Shown here: positions 49,996 to 61,816 of the stretch, piece after piece
Layout: every line of letters starts with the position of its first letter
How positions within the stretch are numbered: position 1 is the first letter of the stretch
DNA from: Callaeas wilsoni
Lineage: Eukaryota; Chordata; Aves; Passeriformes; Callaeidae
Reading direction: 5' to 3'
Assembly (NCBI GenBank): GCA_013398955.1
Contig: VWPU01014045.1
Coordinates: forward strand, 1-64,000
Length of the DNA: 64,000 bases
The notes under the pieces: generated by a model
The model's database searches: none
The model's input: the letters and a program-made list of their open reading frames with translations, nothing else
What the model was told of the DNA's origin: nothing
Position numbers and translations under genes: made by a program

Positions 49996-52900
49996 ACTTC
50001 ACATGTGTGTCCCAGGCTGTCTGGTGCAGGACATCACGCTAACGATGCTGACCTTTTCCAGCCATCCGTGCCTCCAAAATCAGGTTCAGACTCCACCCTG
50101 TGTGCTTTGGTACAAGATTCCCCCAAAGATTAGCCAGGGAGAGCTCCTGCCAAACCGGGTCCCTCCAGCTGAGCTGTATCTGTGAGCCCAGAGGAGCAGA
50201 GCGAGCCAGGGCCAGTTCCTTCAAATATTTTACAGATTAAGACCTGGGTCTGGGATCAGTGGGAATCAGTGGAGGTCTGACCCCAGCGGGCCGTGGTCTC
50301 TGCTGCAGCGCTCGCAGTGTGCCCCACTAAATGCCGTGGTCCTCACCCGCCAAGCTTGGTCGGCCGCTGTTGCGTTCAAACGCAGCCACGCTCGGCACTG
50401 CAGACAAGCCCTCTGACATGATCTGAGTGCAGCTGGAGGCATCAATTTCAGCCTTGAAAATGCCTCTTTCTTGGCAGAGCTCTGTGTTTATTATAATGCT
50501 GTCTGTAATGTGCAAAAGTACATTTCTGTTTTAACTTCCTTCTTTATGTACTAAAGAGTGTGGTTTTAATTAAGGATTTCAGATTGAAACATTTCCGGTT
50601 TTATGTGTTGTTTTTTTGGTTGGGGTTTTGGGTGTTTTGGTTTTTTTTAAGACAGTTTTCAGTTAAAATGTTTCAGAGTTTTGAAAAATACCAGATGCCC
50701 AGCTCACAAAGTGTGCGAAGAGCCGTGGTCACTCCCTCTTCCTCCCAGGGAAGTCAGCTGCTCTGCTGAGTAGGAACAGGGACTGCCGATGGCGAGAATG
50801 GGGTCAGCAGGCAGGAGAGGATGTGCCAGGACCGGGACAGCGGTTTCAGCAGCGCACCACCACTGTGGCTCCTCGTACGACAGGAAACATTGACTCAGAC
50901 CCACAACATAAAGCACCTGATTTTTGAGGATTCTGGATTTGCTTCCCAATAGCTAGGGATTGTAAGAGGAGATGGCCAGTTCCCCATTCAGCAGCAGAGC
51001 ATTTCTGCTGCAGCACCCGGCACTGAGGGACTTCAGGTGTGCCCCTGCCATTGCTGGCCACCAGCTGCAGTCCCCACCCATGGGAAAGGCAGGCAAATGA
51101 CTTCTTAAGTAAACTGGTTGTTTTGCTGCACATCAACTGCCATAAAAGGAATAATAAAAACAAGCCAGACTTTAACTATCCTGGTAGTAGAAGAGCTCAA
51201 AAACATCTTATAAAGGCACCCCAAATTTTTGAAAACAGCAGGCAACAAAAATTATGTTAAAACCAGGTTTCCTGAGCCAGTCCCATGATTTTTGTGAGTT
51301 TGACTCACGATTTTTGAATGTTGGGGTTTGGCAACACTAAAATCCTCAGTTTGAATTCGTTCCCGATGTGGTAGTTCAGCCTCCTCGCATGACTGATCAA
51401 TGTCACTGTGCTCTGGAGCAGCCAGAGATCTGGGGGGTGGGAGGCAAAGGGCCTGGTACAAGGCTCTGCTCCTCCTGTGGCTCCAGGGATGCTGTGGGGT
51501 GGATCTGGCCTGCATCCCTGCGTGAGGCTCTTCTGAATCAAGCTGTGTGTCTGCCACGTGACAGCAGTTTAGGCAGCAAAAAATGGAGTATGGGAGCTGC
51601 TGGTGAGCTAGATGCACAGCCTACCTGGGCTAAGCCTTTTACTGAGATAAAATGAACATATTAAAAGCATGCTTTGTACCAGTGCATCTTTCATTCTTTT
51701 GTAGCCATGCGGCATCTGCACAGGGTGTTGCTCAGCCTGTGCTGCCCAGCTTGCTTTTTGCAGGGAAGTGCTGAAAACATCCACTCTCTTGCTGCAGTGT
51801 TAGTGCTTCAGGTGCTGCTAGAAAAAGTATCTCTAAAGAAAACCTCTGCCTTGCAACTGTGGCAGCTTGAAAGAGCAACGCAGATACACTTTGCCTGAGC
51901 AGCAAGTGATGCATGGGATTATGTGGGTTCCCATCAGGGCTCTTGTCATCTGCCCTACAGCTGGCAGGAGGAGGCGAGTGTGGGGACAAGCACGGTACAG
52001 TACTTGCCTTCTCACTCTGCCTTATGTTACAACATCCAGCTGAACAGCAAGCTATGGCATTATCTTGTGTGTACCTCTGTGGGTTTGGGCTGCACAGGGT
52101 TTCCCCTGCCTGAGGCATCAGACTCAGTCACAGGAGGTCCCCCTCGATGTGGCTACGGAGCAGCACTGTGCAAGGACCAAGTCACCTCTCCTGGCAGCAC
52201 AGAAATGGCTCATGTTTGTACCTGAAGCCAGCTTTCAACTCTATGAATCACCATTCTCCCATCCGTGGGTAATGCTCTGCAGCTACCCAGGTACCCCTGC
52301 CTCAACACTCCCCATCCTGATGGGATTCACAGCCCCATCCTCCCTGTGAGGTGGCCAGGGAGGGCGTTTGGTCCTCCCATCAGCCATCCCTGTCCATCTC
52401 TAGCTGCCTGACATTTGGCAGCTTGCTGAGTGCTTGAGGAGCTGACCACTTCTTACCTGTTTGGGAATGCTTTTAAATTGTTCCAGAAGCTGCTGTTTGT
52501 TGATAAATCGCAGTGATTGCAGAGAAGTGTTTTAACTAAACCGTGTAAAAGAAGGAATGAGCTGCAGCGCAGCACTGCCAGCTGTCATTGGATTTAGAAA
52601 CACACATCATAGATTTTGTTGCTTTTCAGACAGCTGCGCTTATAGCTGTTCTTATAGCCATATAAAACAGTCATTCTGTCAGCAAACGGTCTGGCAGTGG
52701 AGCTGGGTTATGTCTGCAGCCATGTTCCCAAGCCGGGCAGGTTTGCTCCCTCCACGTGCATAGGTAAAGCCCGGAGGAAAGCAGCTCTGTGGTGATGGGG
52801 TAACCTGTCCCCAGAGTCACAGCTTTGCACACGGTAAAGAGCAAAACACCGGGCTGTGCTCACCACCTGTGCAGGGGATGGTGCCGACAGGGCTTGTCTC

Positions 52901-53699
52901 CAGCACCCTGGTCATTAGGAATGGGTAGTTCCCTCACTGAGAAGGGGTTTTGGAGGGTTTTACCCCAAGTCTGCTGTTGCTGCTCAAGAGTCTGGCTAAC
53001 TGCAGGTCAGGCTTACAATCCACAGCCTGTTATAGCAGCACTCACAGATCAGACCCTATCTGCTGTTGTCCATCCTATTTGGACTTTGGAGCTAAAGCTG
53101 AGAGTCACAGAGATTGGAATTAGATTTTTAAAATTTCCTCAAGAGCAGGAAGATACTGCTATCAAATTTGAAGCTTTTCACAGGATCAATAGAGCTTTTG
53201 ATAAAACCTCATCCAGGAAGGGTTTCTTATGTAAAAGACCAGCTTTAAACGCCTAGACAAAATAATATTTGAATATTTTCTGCTCATTTTATTTGCATTC
53301 CTTTATCCAAACTAGAATGATTCAAGCAAGCTGCTGATTTGACTCACTGCTGCGCATGCTGTTTCCCACCAATCCCTTGTGCAAGCGGTGTCAGTGAGCT
53401 GGAATTGCCACGCAGGCTGTCACCGTCTCTTGACGGGACAATCTGCCTCCCACAGAGGCCCCAAGGACACCCAGAAGTGCGGGCACTGCTGAGTACTGAG
53501 GATGCTGAGGAGCTGTACCCAGGTTTTCCCTGGAGCAATTTCCATGGCTCAAATCCAGTGATCTGAGGTGGCCAAGAAGATGCGGAAGAGCAGGTGATGC
53601 TCACAGTCTTATTTTCCCTTGCTCTGTTCTTCTGCTCCACTCAAACATGTAGCACTCTCACTGCTCACCTCCATTTCCCTCTGAAACTTTAGAAGATGC
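49996..53699. other. Intron stretch without recognised repeat
   Basis: Mixed composition. 50285-50400 is CpG-enriched (CAGCGCTCGCAG, TTGGTCGGCCGCTG, AACGCAGCCACGCTCGG). Open frames up to 143 codons (52825-53256) show no family features. No RNA gene seen. Confidence 0.4.
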
Positions 53700-54730
53700 T
53701 GGATTCATCCCGATCCAAAAGGGAAAATACCTTAAGTTATGCAGCAGGAGAAAACAGCTTTCTTAGCTGTAATATGATCCTGGTTTCTTCCCAGACACCA
53801 GACTGGAACAGAGGGTTTGGAAATTGCCCCTCTGGCCATTATCTGAGCTTTACAGCACTTGGAGATTGAACCCAGATCCCACATCTCTTCTGAAGCTCCA
53901 TGTCAATTTACACTTGTTCCTAGAAACCATTACTGTCCTGTGAGCTCTTTACCACACGAGGATTGAAAACAGAGCTATTCTGCTCATTTGAGCTCTCTTT
54001 TTTTGCATGAAGGCAGAGCTCAGGGCTCATTCCTTTTTCTCACCATCTGAGGATTAAGCCCAATCCTGACTGTTATCCAACCTCGATACCATTTACACAC
54101 TGAACCCAATGCCTATGGCTTTTATCTGAGCCCTTAGAGCATTTGGAAACAGGCCATGCCCCTTGTCTGGTATCAAAAGAATTATATTAATTTGGGATTC
54201 ATTCCACAAAATGAGGCTGTCAGCCAGACTCCTTAGCAATTGGATATTGAACCCAGACCTCGTGGTTGTCTTCCAAGTTATATGCCAGCTGGGAACTCAG
54301 CCCACAATCCATGGCTGCCAGCCAAGCTCCTTATTGGCAAGAGATTGACACCAAGCCCCCAGACTGCTATTTCTGTGCGGCGGTGTTAAGGACTAAACCT
54401 TGCTCACGTGGTCAGCATAATCACCTCTGCGCTGGCAGTGAAATGAAAAATCTAGTTAAAGACTTGAATGAATATTGAGGGTCGATGTTCAGCTGCTTAA
54501 AGACCAGGGATGATGACAATTCTCTTGGAAAAAGGCCCCCTTGATACTCTAAAGGGAATAGCCCCAGATCCCCCATCTGTCCTCCAGCTGGATATAAAAT
54601 CCAGGTTCTCATTAACACACAGTGCACAGCATTTCTTTGCTGGCTGGCAGTATTAAAGCCAGTTCCTCCAACTTTTAGGTATTCTTCAGATGGGATTAAC
54701 TAGATCCCTTTTCTATAGAACCATTAGGCT
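53700..54730 (+). repeat. Degenerate tandem array, period about 48 bp
   Basis: Versions of a motif close to GGATTGAACCCAGATCCC recur near 53864, 53961, 54051, 54099, 54145, 54194, 54244, 54290, 54341 and 54390; spacings are 45-51 bases or twice that. Weaker copies continue to about 54696 and backward to about 53710. Between motifs, phrases like CTGTCTTCCAAGCTCCTTAG recur. Around 20 units are suggested. Units are strongly diverged, so it is an old array. I do not recognise the family. The motif loosely resembles antisense tRNA B-box or MIR sequence (GGATTCGAACCCAG). Confidence 0.7.
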
Positions 54731-57518
54731 CTGCCAAAGCACTTCTTGTCACTCAGAACAGACCTCCAACGTTGCACCTTGCCTTGGAGCAATAGGAGAG
54801 CCTGGCAGGTAAAGGAGAGCAAGGGATAGTTCTGAAAACCTCAATCCTCTTTGGAGGGCATTAGGAGCCTGACCAGGTAGAGAGATCATTTCAGGTGAAA
54901 TGTATATCTGAGGCAAGCAAATTTTTCCCTGCAGCCAGCAATTTTGCCCAGGAATTCTTCGGCATCTTTATACAGTGTGGTTTTAGTGCATGGCAAAATG
55001 GTTCAGAAAACTGAATTAAAACCAAACAGCTTCCCAGCTGGGATGGGCGTCATTAGAATGCAATTTCCAGCAACTGTGTGGGTTTCTTGGTAGCCTTGAC
55101 ATCTCTAAAATTCTCATTAAGCAGCAACTTTGATGGAATGGCTTAGCGTGCAGCTACAATAGGAAAATTTTCCCATAATCCGATGGGTCAAGCTGGATGT
55201 TATAGTGCATACAGACAGTGTGGCATGTTTGTTGTTGTTGTTGTTGTTGTTGTGAACTTGCAGTGATGGTGAAGGCTGATCTTTGGTGCCCTAACTGTGC
55301 AGATTGTGAATGGGGGGTTTCTGGTTGCCCTGTTGTGAGTGGAGATGGAATCCATTGGAAGACTTCAAGCCAGTGTTGCAGACCTGTCCCATGGGTCTGG
55401 AGTTATTCTAATTGTTGCATATCTTCTGATTCATATTTATTTGCTAAGAAAACATCCAGTCCTTGCCACATACAAGTGGTTTTATGAGGATTTTCAGTGC
55501 AAGAGAGACAGAGCAAATGGGATTCAGCTGCCCGTGGTGTCAATTTGTTTGTAAATAAATTTTCCATGTACCCACTCGTTCTTCTGTAAGTGGGAATATC
55601 TTTCTTTTTCCATTCATTGCTCTGACCAGCCATCTTACTCATCTCTAGTCTGAACAGCCTGTACTGCCCTTTCTGCCCCCTCCCTGTAAAGTTTTCTTTG
55701 GGCTTCTCTTTGCCAGGTCTTTCCCAATCCTGTCGCTCTGCTATCTCCGCTGGGGTGCTCCAGGGGCAGGGGATGCTGCTGGCTTCAGTGCTGGCACCAG
55801 GAGCTGTGTGCAGGGATGCTCCAGCTTTGCTCAGAATTTATGGAGAACGCAGAGTTGAGCAATATCTGTATTTAGTTGAAATTGTTATTTCTAGAGCTAC
55901 ATTTCTTTGCTTCACCCACAGAAGGGTTCATCTGTTGTTCATTGGATTGGTGTCTCAGCTAACCTGTGGATTTGGGAATTGTGCTGTGTGCTGCCCACCC
56001 CATGCTCAGCTCTCGTCTCAACCTCCTTAGTGCTTGCATACTCTGTATATGCAGGAGATGGATGTGGTGAATGGTGGGGATAGAGGGGGAACAGGCCCTT
56101 CTATCCCATCCTTCTGGTTGCCTTCCCAGCATTACGAAAGCCCCTGGCACACCATGCCATGTCCCACCACCCCTCAGCCCACTGACTGATCCCAGTCTCC
56201 ATCTCGGTGTACACATGAATTTCCGCTCTTCATGCTAAACTCTGCCAAAGCAAAATTCCTGAAGCAGAATAAAAAATGTGGAAGACTTTCAAACCCAGAG
56301 ATTCTTGAACTGTCCCTCTTACCGAACAGCGGTCAATACTGTGCTCTTTATAAAGTCTCTAGTATAATGTTTAATTCAGTAACTACAACTGGAAAGCCTT
56401 TCCAATTATTTTAAACTGCCAGAGATATTTTAATATGCTCAGATTTTGTGTTGGCATGCTACAGAGTTAAGTACCATCTATCTTTCAGAGAACATTAAAA
56501 TTTAGCCTTGCATAAAAAGAAGAATAATGGGAAAGTATCGCAAAGGACGTACTTGTCCCTTGAACCCCACCATCATTTGTGGTTTCACAGACACCTTTTG
56601 AATTTTGAAATTGTTTGTGTCTCTCTGTGCAGGCTATGAGATCAATACAAGCAGCTAAAAGCTTTAATTTCTGTGCAGAGCTTCAGCTGAGGGCAGGACT
56701 GGGAGCAGATCTTCACTGGTGGCCACCCAGCCCAGCATTGTTGTGCTGTATTCACTCCTTACATGAGTTCAGGCCTCTGCAACCAAGGATGTAAAAGGCT
56801 GAGAAATCCCAAATAACTTCCGATTTAATTTTTGTGCCAGGGCTATGTGGGCTCTGTCTCTGACTACTGGCTGATGTTTGTCCCAAACCCACCAATGCAC
56901 CCACCCCTGTGAGACTCCCCCACACCAACATTGCTGCTGGGTGTGAGGGGATAGAGCATGGGGCTTTGCTGCCTTGGGCAGCCTCACTCCAATTACGTGA
57001 GCATTATAAATGGAAGAAGCTGACTCTCGGCATCCTTGCACTTTCTTTTCATTTTTTTTTCATTATTCCTTCTTGCTGAGCCCAAGCAGCCCATGAGTGC
57101 TGAGCATGTGCATCTCTGCATTGGGCAGAGGGGGAGAAGGAGCAGGGAGAACATCTTATAAATCTAGTTCTGCTCTATTAAGATTCATTCTGGTACGACA
57201 ATGGCTTTTTCTATTGAAGTGCTTTGTGAAAGCCTTGCCTAATGATCTGTTAGCTGGGGAAAGGTTAAATTCCTGTATGATTTTCTTTGTTTGATGAAGA
57301 AAAAACAGTGCAATTATCCAGAATTCAAAGTGAGTTTTAGCCAGCTGTTAATAATACTGCGATTCTTCACGTTCTCATTACTCAAAAGTAATGTTGCCAT
57401 CCCTAGTCATGGCAGTAAAATATTTATAGCATTTTCTTATGGCCTTATTTGTACATATGGAGGACTGGACATCACTCAAAGTCTTCTAAATAGGCTTCTT
57501 TTTGTGCTTTAGCCATCC
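54731..57518. other. Intron stretch without recognised repeat, one GTT microsatellite
   Basis: Unassigned sequence. 56230-56520 and 57160-57510 are AT-rich. Nothing coding is seen. Confidence 0.4.
55228..55253 (+). repeat. GTT microsatellite
   Basis: Eight uninterrupted GTT/TTG units preceded by GTTT. The Cys-rich frame over it is an artefact. Confidence 0.95.
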
Positions 57519-58135
57519 ATAGAATCATTTGGGCTGAAAAAGGCCTCTAAGATCATTCAGTCCAACCATTATCCTAACACTGCCAACTCCATCACTAAAC
57601 TATGTCCCTAAATGCCATACCTACACATCTTTTAAATATCTCCAGGGATAATGACTCGACCACTTCCCTGGAAAGGCTGTTCCAATGCTTGATAATGCTT
57701 TCAGTGAAGAATTTTTTTCTTGTATCCAATCTAAACATCCCCTGGCACAACTTAAGGCTCTTTCCTCTTGTCCTGCCGCTTGTTGCTTGGGAGAAGAAGC
57801 CAACCCCCATCTCGCTACAGCCTCCTCTCAGGTAGTTGGTAGAGAGTGATAAGGTCTCCCCTGAGCCTCCTTTTCTCCAGGCTGGATACCCCCAGCTCCT
57901 TCATCTGCTCCACACAAGACTTGTGCTCCAGACCCTTCAATAGCTCTTTTGTCCCTCTCTGGACACACTCCAGCACCTCAACATCTTTCTTATAATGTGA
58001 GGCCCAAAACTGAACATAGAACTCACCAGTGCCGAGTACAGGGGGACCATCACTGCCCTGGTCCTGCTGGCCACACTGTTACTGATACAAGCCAGGATGC
58101 CATTGACTTCCTTGGCCACTTGAGCACACTGCTGT
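57519..58135 (-). repeat. CR1 LINE, 3' 600 bp with ORF2 C-terminal relic
   Basis: Starts at the 3' terminus (CATAGAATCATTTGGGCTG, TCTAAGATCATTCAGTCC) and continues through GATAAGGTCTCCCCTGAGCC, CCTTTTCTCCAGGCTGGATA and ACCAGTGCCGAGTACAGGGG to CTTGGCCACTTGAGCACACTG. The minus strand still reads KKFFTESIIKHWNSLSREVV and SLEIFKR, the C-terminus of CR1 ORF2 (usual form 'NRLPREVVDAPSLEVFKRRL'). It is 5'-truncated near 58135, as most CR1 copies are. Longest and best-preserved LINE in the window. Confidence 0.94.
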
Positions 58136-58368
58136 CATACACTGCATGATGGTATTCTTGTCATCTAACTGCAGCTGTCTGCAATGTCCAATTTTTAAGG
58201 CAATCACCTCAGAGGTGAGAGACATGCCCTTTAACCAGTAATGGTTAGGTAGCTTGCGCAAACTGATCATCAAGACTCTGCCAGGGTCACTGGACTAGTG
58301 CTTCCAAGTTTGCACTATCCCAAGACAGTTGCCAAGAATGAAGGAGGAAAGTGGATTTGGTACCTGAT

Positions 58369-58386
58369 ACTCTTGATATCAAGAGT
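58369..58386. repeat. Perfect 18-bp palindrome
   Basis: ACTCTTGATATCAAGAGT equals its own reverse complement. It could be a dimeric protein-binding site or a chance event. Confidence 0.95.
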
Positions 58387-59024
58387 GGTCGTTTTAACAA
58401 TGTGGTTTGATGCAGAGCTAGGTTTATTAGTACTTTTCTGCTCTTTGCAGCTTCATTGCAGATTGTAGGTCTGTCTGTCCTGCGAGACCACTGGAAACAC
58501 TCAGGATCAAACCCCAGACATCTGTGTGTTTCTCCTAGCTCACTCCCCTGATTGCTGAGGTTTCCAGCTTGGAAAGTCATGGCAGAACACGAAATACACG
58601 TGGCATCTCTGCGTCCAGGCACATGGAAACAAAATAAGTGTCATGGGGAAAATATAATTTCACAGTGGCAGGCCCTGTGTTGGGATAAACAGACGTCTTG
58701 TTTCCTCTCATGGATGCATGGAAAATCAATTCCCAGTCTTCTGCAGTGGCTCCTAAACATGAACCAAATCCCCTTTTGTAGTACAATTGTTTTGTGCCAG
58801 TGAAAAGGTTTAATTTCCAGCAGGAGAACTGCAGGCAACACCTTTTTTGCTATCCTGATTTGTCATCTGGGTGTCTATCTTCTCCTCTTTACAGGAGTCT
58901 CATTTCAAGTGCAGCTTTTTGCCTGGAGGTCTGAAGTAAATCAGTAATAAGTAACTGTATCTGTCTCTAATTCACTAAACATCCAGAAAAACAGCTAATG
59001 TGCCTGAACCACTGGGATGAATAC

Positions 59025-59040
59025 ATTAGATTAATCTAAT
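59025..59040. repeat. Perfect 16-bp palindrome with paired TAATCT sites
   Basis: ATTAGATTAATCTAAT is self-complementary and contains AGATTA and TAATCT back to back, the core shape of a paired-homeodomain (TAATC-type) site. Function is inferred from motif only. Confidence 0.9.
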
Positions 59041-61079
59041 TCAGCTACTTTTCACTCAACCAACCAGTAGCATTTCAAAAAAGGTTGTGAAAGGGATTAA
59101 GAATTTCTCTTCCACATTTTTGCATTCTTCTTTCCATAACTTTGCTGTGTTGCATTAAATGTTAGCTAGTCAGTTAGCTTATTTCCTGCACCCTCCTTAA
59201 AACTTTACTTTAAAAATAAGTTTATTCTTCTCAGACCTCAGAGCTGGCGCTGTATTCACGGAGACTTTCAGTGACCAAGAAAGGCAACAGAATAAACACA
59301 GACATGCAGTGAACGGCTTATCCCAACTGGAGCTAGCAGCTCCCACTTATCACTGTTTCACTTGCACCTCAGGTGGACAGCACGGCTACAGGAAATCTTG
59401 GAGCATCACACCTGGGCTTAGAACAATTCCCTGACTGTGAGGTAGCCTTCCCTCCATCCCCTTCATCTCCCTTGGCAGAGGTGGTGCATGCTATCACCCT
59501 GGTGCCACGGCAAGTCTGATGTGTCCTGTATGATAGGGCTCCTTTATGCCCTACTTTTTTTGGAAATGTGCAAATAGACCCAGAGCAGTCTGCCTAGACC
59601 CTTGACTGTAACAACAAATTACTGAAAGCTGACCTAGGTGTGTGTATTTCTCACTGCAGGTCAGTCTAGCTCAGGGTTACCTCCGTTTCTGGAGAGAATA
59701 TCGTGTGCAATCCTTTGCGTACAGAGCCTCAGACCCCATCAAGGTATAAGATCTAAATGGCTGCTTTGCTGCCCGCAAGCCCTGCTCTCCTGTCAGTAGA
59801 TTGCTTCAGTGTGATTTGTTCTTGGCACTTTCCTGTGGCTGTTGATCATCTCCTTATATTTTGTAAGTGCTGACAAGCAACTTGGTTATTTGTTCAAGTG
59901 TTTTTCTGGGACCTGAAGCCAGTCTGCCTGCTCTGTAATTCCCAAGCGTCTCCTTCCCCTCTTCTGAAAGTGGAGCCTACGGTCTGCCCTCCCTGGCCCC
60001 CTGGAACCTCCCTATCCCTGGTGGCTCTTCACAGTTAAGTGGTTGCATCTCCCAGGCTGCTTCAGGAAGCTTGCTGAGTGTCCTGGGATGCAGTTCAACA
60101 GGCAGGGATGACTGAAAACACCACAGTTATCTAATTGCTCTCTAACCAAATCTCCTCTTGCTGTCACGTGAGTTTGTATCCTGCTAACACTGGCATTAGC
60201 TTCATCAGCAATTTGATTGCTGTTGAGTTTTTAGGGAAGCTTTCAGAAAAAAGGCATTAAGTGTTTTGTCTCTCTGCCCTGTACTAATGTCACACCTTCC
60301 TAAGTAGTGGGTCAGCTCTTTCTTTGGTCTCTCCTGTTGCTGCTGGCTGGTGCCTCCACTGCTTATCAAGGCCATAGTACAGGGAGATGCCATCCAGGGA
60401 GTTTTGGGCCAGCAGATAGTACACAGATCCCACAAAGCCCCCAGCACCCTGGGAGGGCGTGCTGGCAGCAGGGTTTGGCCAGGTTGTCCCTAGGCAGGGA
60501 GCCCCTCTCTCCCCAGGCTCAGGGAGTGACACAAAGCTCCACTCTTTTTGTGCAGGACAGATGTCAGCCAGGTGCATGATGCATGGAGCCTGTACCTGAT
60601 AATTGCTGGGGCTGGGTTACTGCACCGCGGCTGCAGAGCAGAGACCAGGCTGTTGTGGGGTGCAGGAGAGGTGGCAGCCCTAGGGTGGTGACTTCCTCGT
60701 CTGCTTCCCAGGCACTGCAGGGATCTGCTCTGAAAGGGATGCAAGGTAGAATAAGCACAGGAAAGGACAAACCTTCCTTGCCAAGAGCAGATGAAAAGCG
60801 ATGTTACAAAGTCACTTGTCTCTGGTAACATGGCCCCAGCTCTGGCACAGAGGTGGAGGGCATACAAGTTTCATGCTGGAAGGAGATGAACCCACACCTG
60901 GAATCCTATCCGGGTTTCAAAGGTCAGGTGCATTTCTGCGGTTACAGATGTCATGGGGATGGCATTTGACCCTGGCTCATCCTACATAGAAGGCAAGGTG
61001 TGATGGACAGCAGGATCATTTGAACCCCCCTGGAACTAGCTTTCCTTTGAATTACAAACTGTTTTTTGTTTCTTCCCAG

Positions 61080-61253
61080 CCAGGTCTCTAGACAAACTCT
61101 ATAACTTTGCTGACTGCTCTGGCCTTCACCTGATCTTTGCACTGAATGCTTTGCGCCGAAATCCCAACAACTCCTGGAACAGCTCCAATGCCCTCAGCCT
61201 GCTGAAGTACAGTGCCAGCAAAAAGTACAACATCTCCTGGGAGCTGGGCAATG
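61080..61253 (+). CDS. HPSE2: Heparanase-2, internal coding exon (exon 4, 174 nt, phase 1-1)
   Basis: This exon codes 58 residues of heparanase-2, about human 205-262, within the (beta/alpha)8 glycosidase-like barrel of the GH79 family. The translation begins ARSLDKLYNFADCSGLHLIF, continues ALNALRRNPNNSWNSSNALS, and ends SASKKYNISWELGN. Heparanase-1 has the parallel strings FANCSGLDLIFGLNALLR and KGYNISWELGNEP. Sequons N-N-S, N-S-S and N-I-S are visible. The acceptor tract is GTTTTTTGTTTCTTCCCAG at 61061-61079; the donor is ATG|GTGAGT. The last base (G) is the first base of the Glu codon of the NEP motif, which finishes in exon 5. It lies 57.9 kb after exon 3 and only 563 bp before exon 5. 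The lengths of this exon and exon 3 (58 and 54 codons) equal the differences between the reported human isoforms of 592, 534 and 480 residues. Confidence 0.97.
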
Positions 61254-61816
61254 GTGAGTGTGGGAACAGGAGAGCCACGGGAATGGAGCTTGCCGTAGCA
61301 GGAAGATACTCAGTTATGGAAGAGGATACTTGCAGCTCCCAGGATGCTTTGCCCGTGTATTTTCAGAGGGATTTAAAGGCCTCTGCTGTATGGCAGCACC
61401 ACCTCTAAGACTTAGAGGTCTGAGTTAGTCTCTTAGCTGGACATTTCTCTCAGTTGATATTAACAACATGAAATGTTTCTGCCTGGGTGCTGGGCTCAGC
61501 TGGTCCTGGGGGGCCAGGCCAGGTGCTGTAGGGACTTGTATGGTGGCTACCGTGCCAGGGGAAGTGGGCAACCCTACAGGGACAGGAGCATGGCACCAAA
61601 GTACAGGTCCTTCACCCAGAACCCAGCGAAAGGAGCACAGGAGAGCAGGCAGTGGCTGTCATCCACTCCTCAAAGGCTCCTTCTGTTGCTCTGCAGAGCT
61701 GCCTGTGTCCTCTGCGGAGCTCAAGCTGTGTGACAGGGTGAGCTGTGTGTCTCTCTGGAAGCGCAGAGGAGGAAGCAGAGCTGACAAGTTTTGCTTGTCT
61801 ATCTTTATTTTCTCAG
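61254..61816 (+). other. HPSE2: HPSE2 intron 4, 563 bp
   Basis: Bounded by ATG|GTGAGT and TTTTCTCAG. Short compared with its neighbours. No repeat seen. The frame is open upstream of exon 5 from 61468, but the sequence there is not protein-like for this family and exon 4 joins exon 5 perfectly without it. Confidence 0.95.

Larger units (their letters stand above)
3221..61079 (+). other. HPSE2: HPSE2 intron 3, 57,859 bp
   Basis: The intron runs from the GTAAGG donor after exon 3 to the TTCCCAG acceptor of exon 4. Both ends interrupt a codon after its first base. It makes up about 90% of the window and contains every interspersed repeat listed here. I found no nested gene with convincing coding sequence. 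Confidence 0.95.
58136..61079. other. Last part of intron 3, no recognised repeat
   Basis: Two perfect palindromes lie at 58369-58386 and 59025-59040. 58960-59230 is AT-rich. Intronic up to the exon 4 acceptor; no other gene signal. Confidence 0.45.

Noticed and set aside
53864..54400. Cluster of antisense tRNA genes suggested by the GATTGAACCC motif
   Set aside because: The expected GTTCGAATC core is not intact and no cloverleaf arms or A-box are present at the right distance.
57595..57810. Minus-strand 71-codon frame reading like a real protein end
   Set aside because: It is the C-terminal relic of CR1 ORF2, not a host gene.
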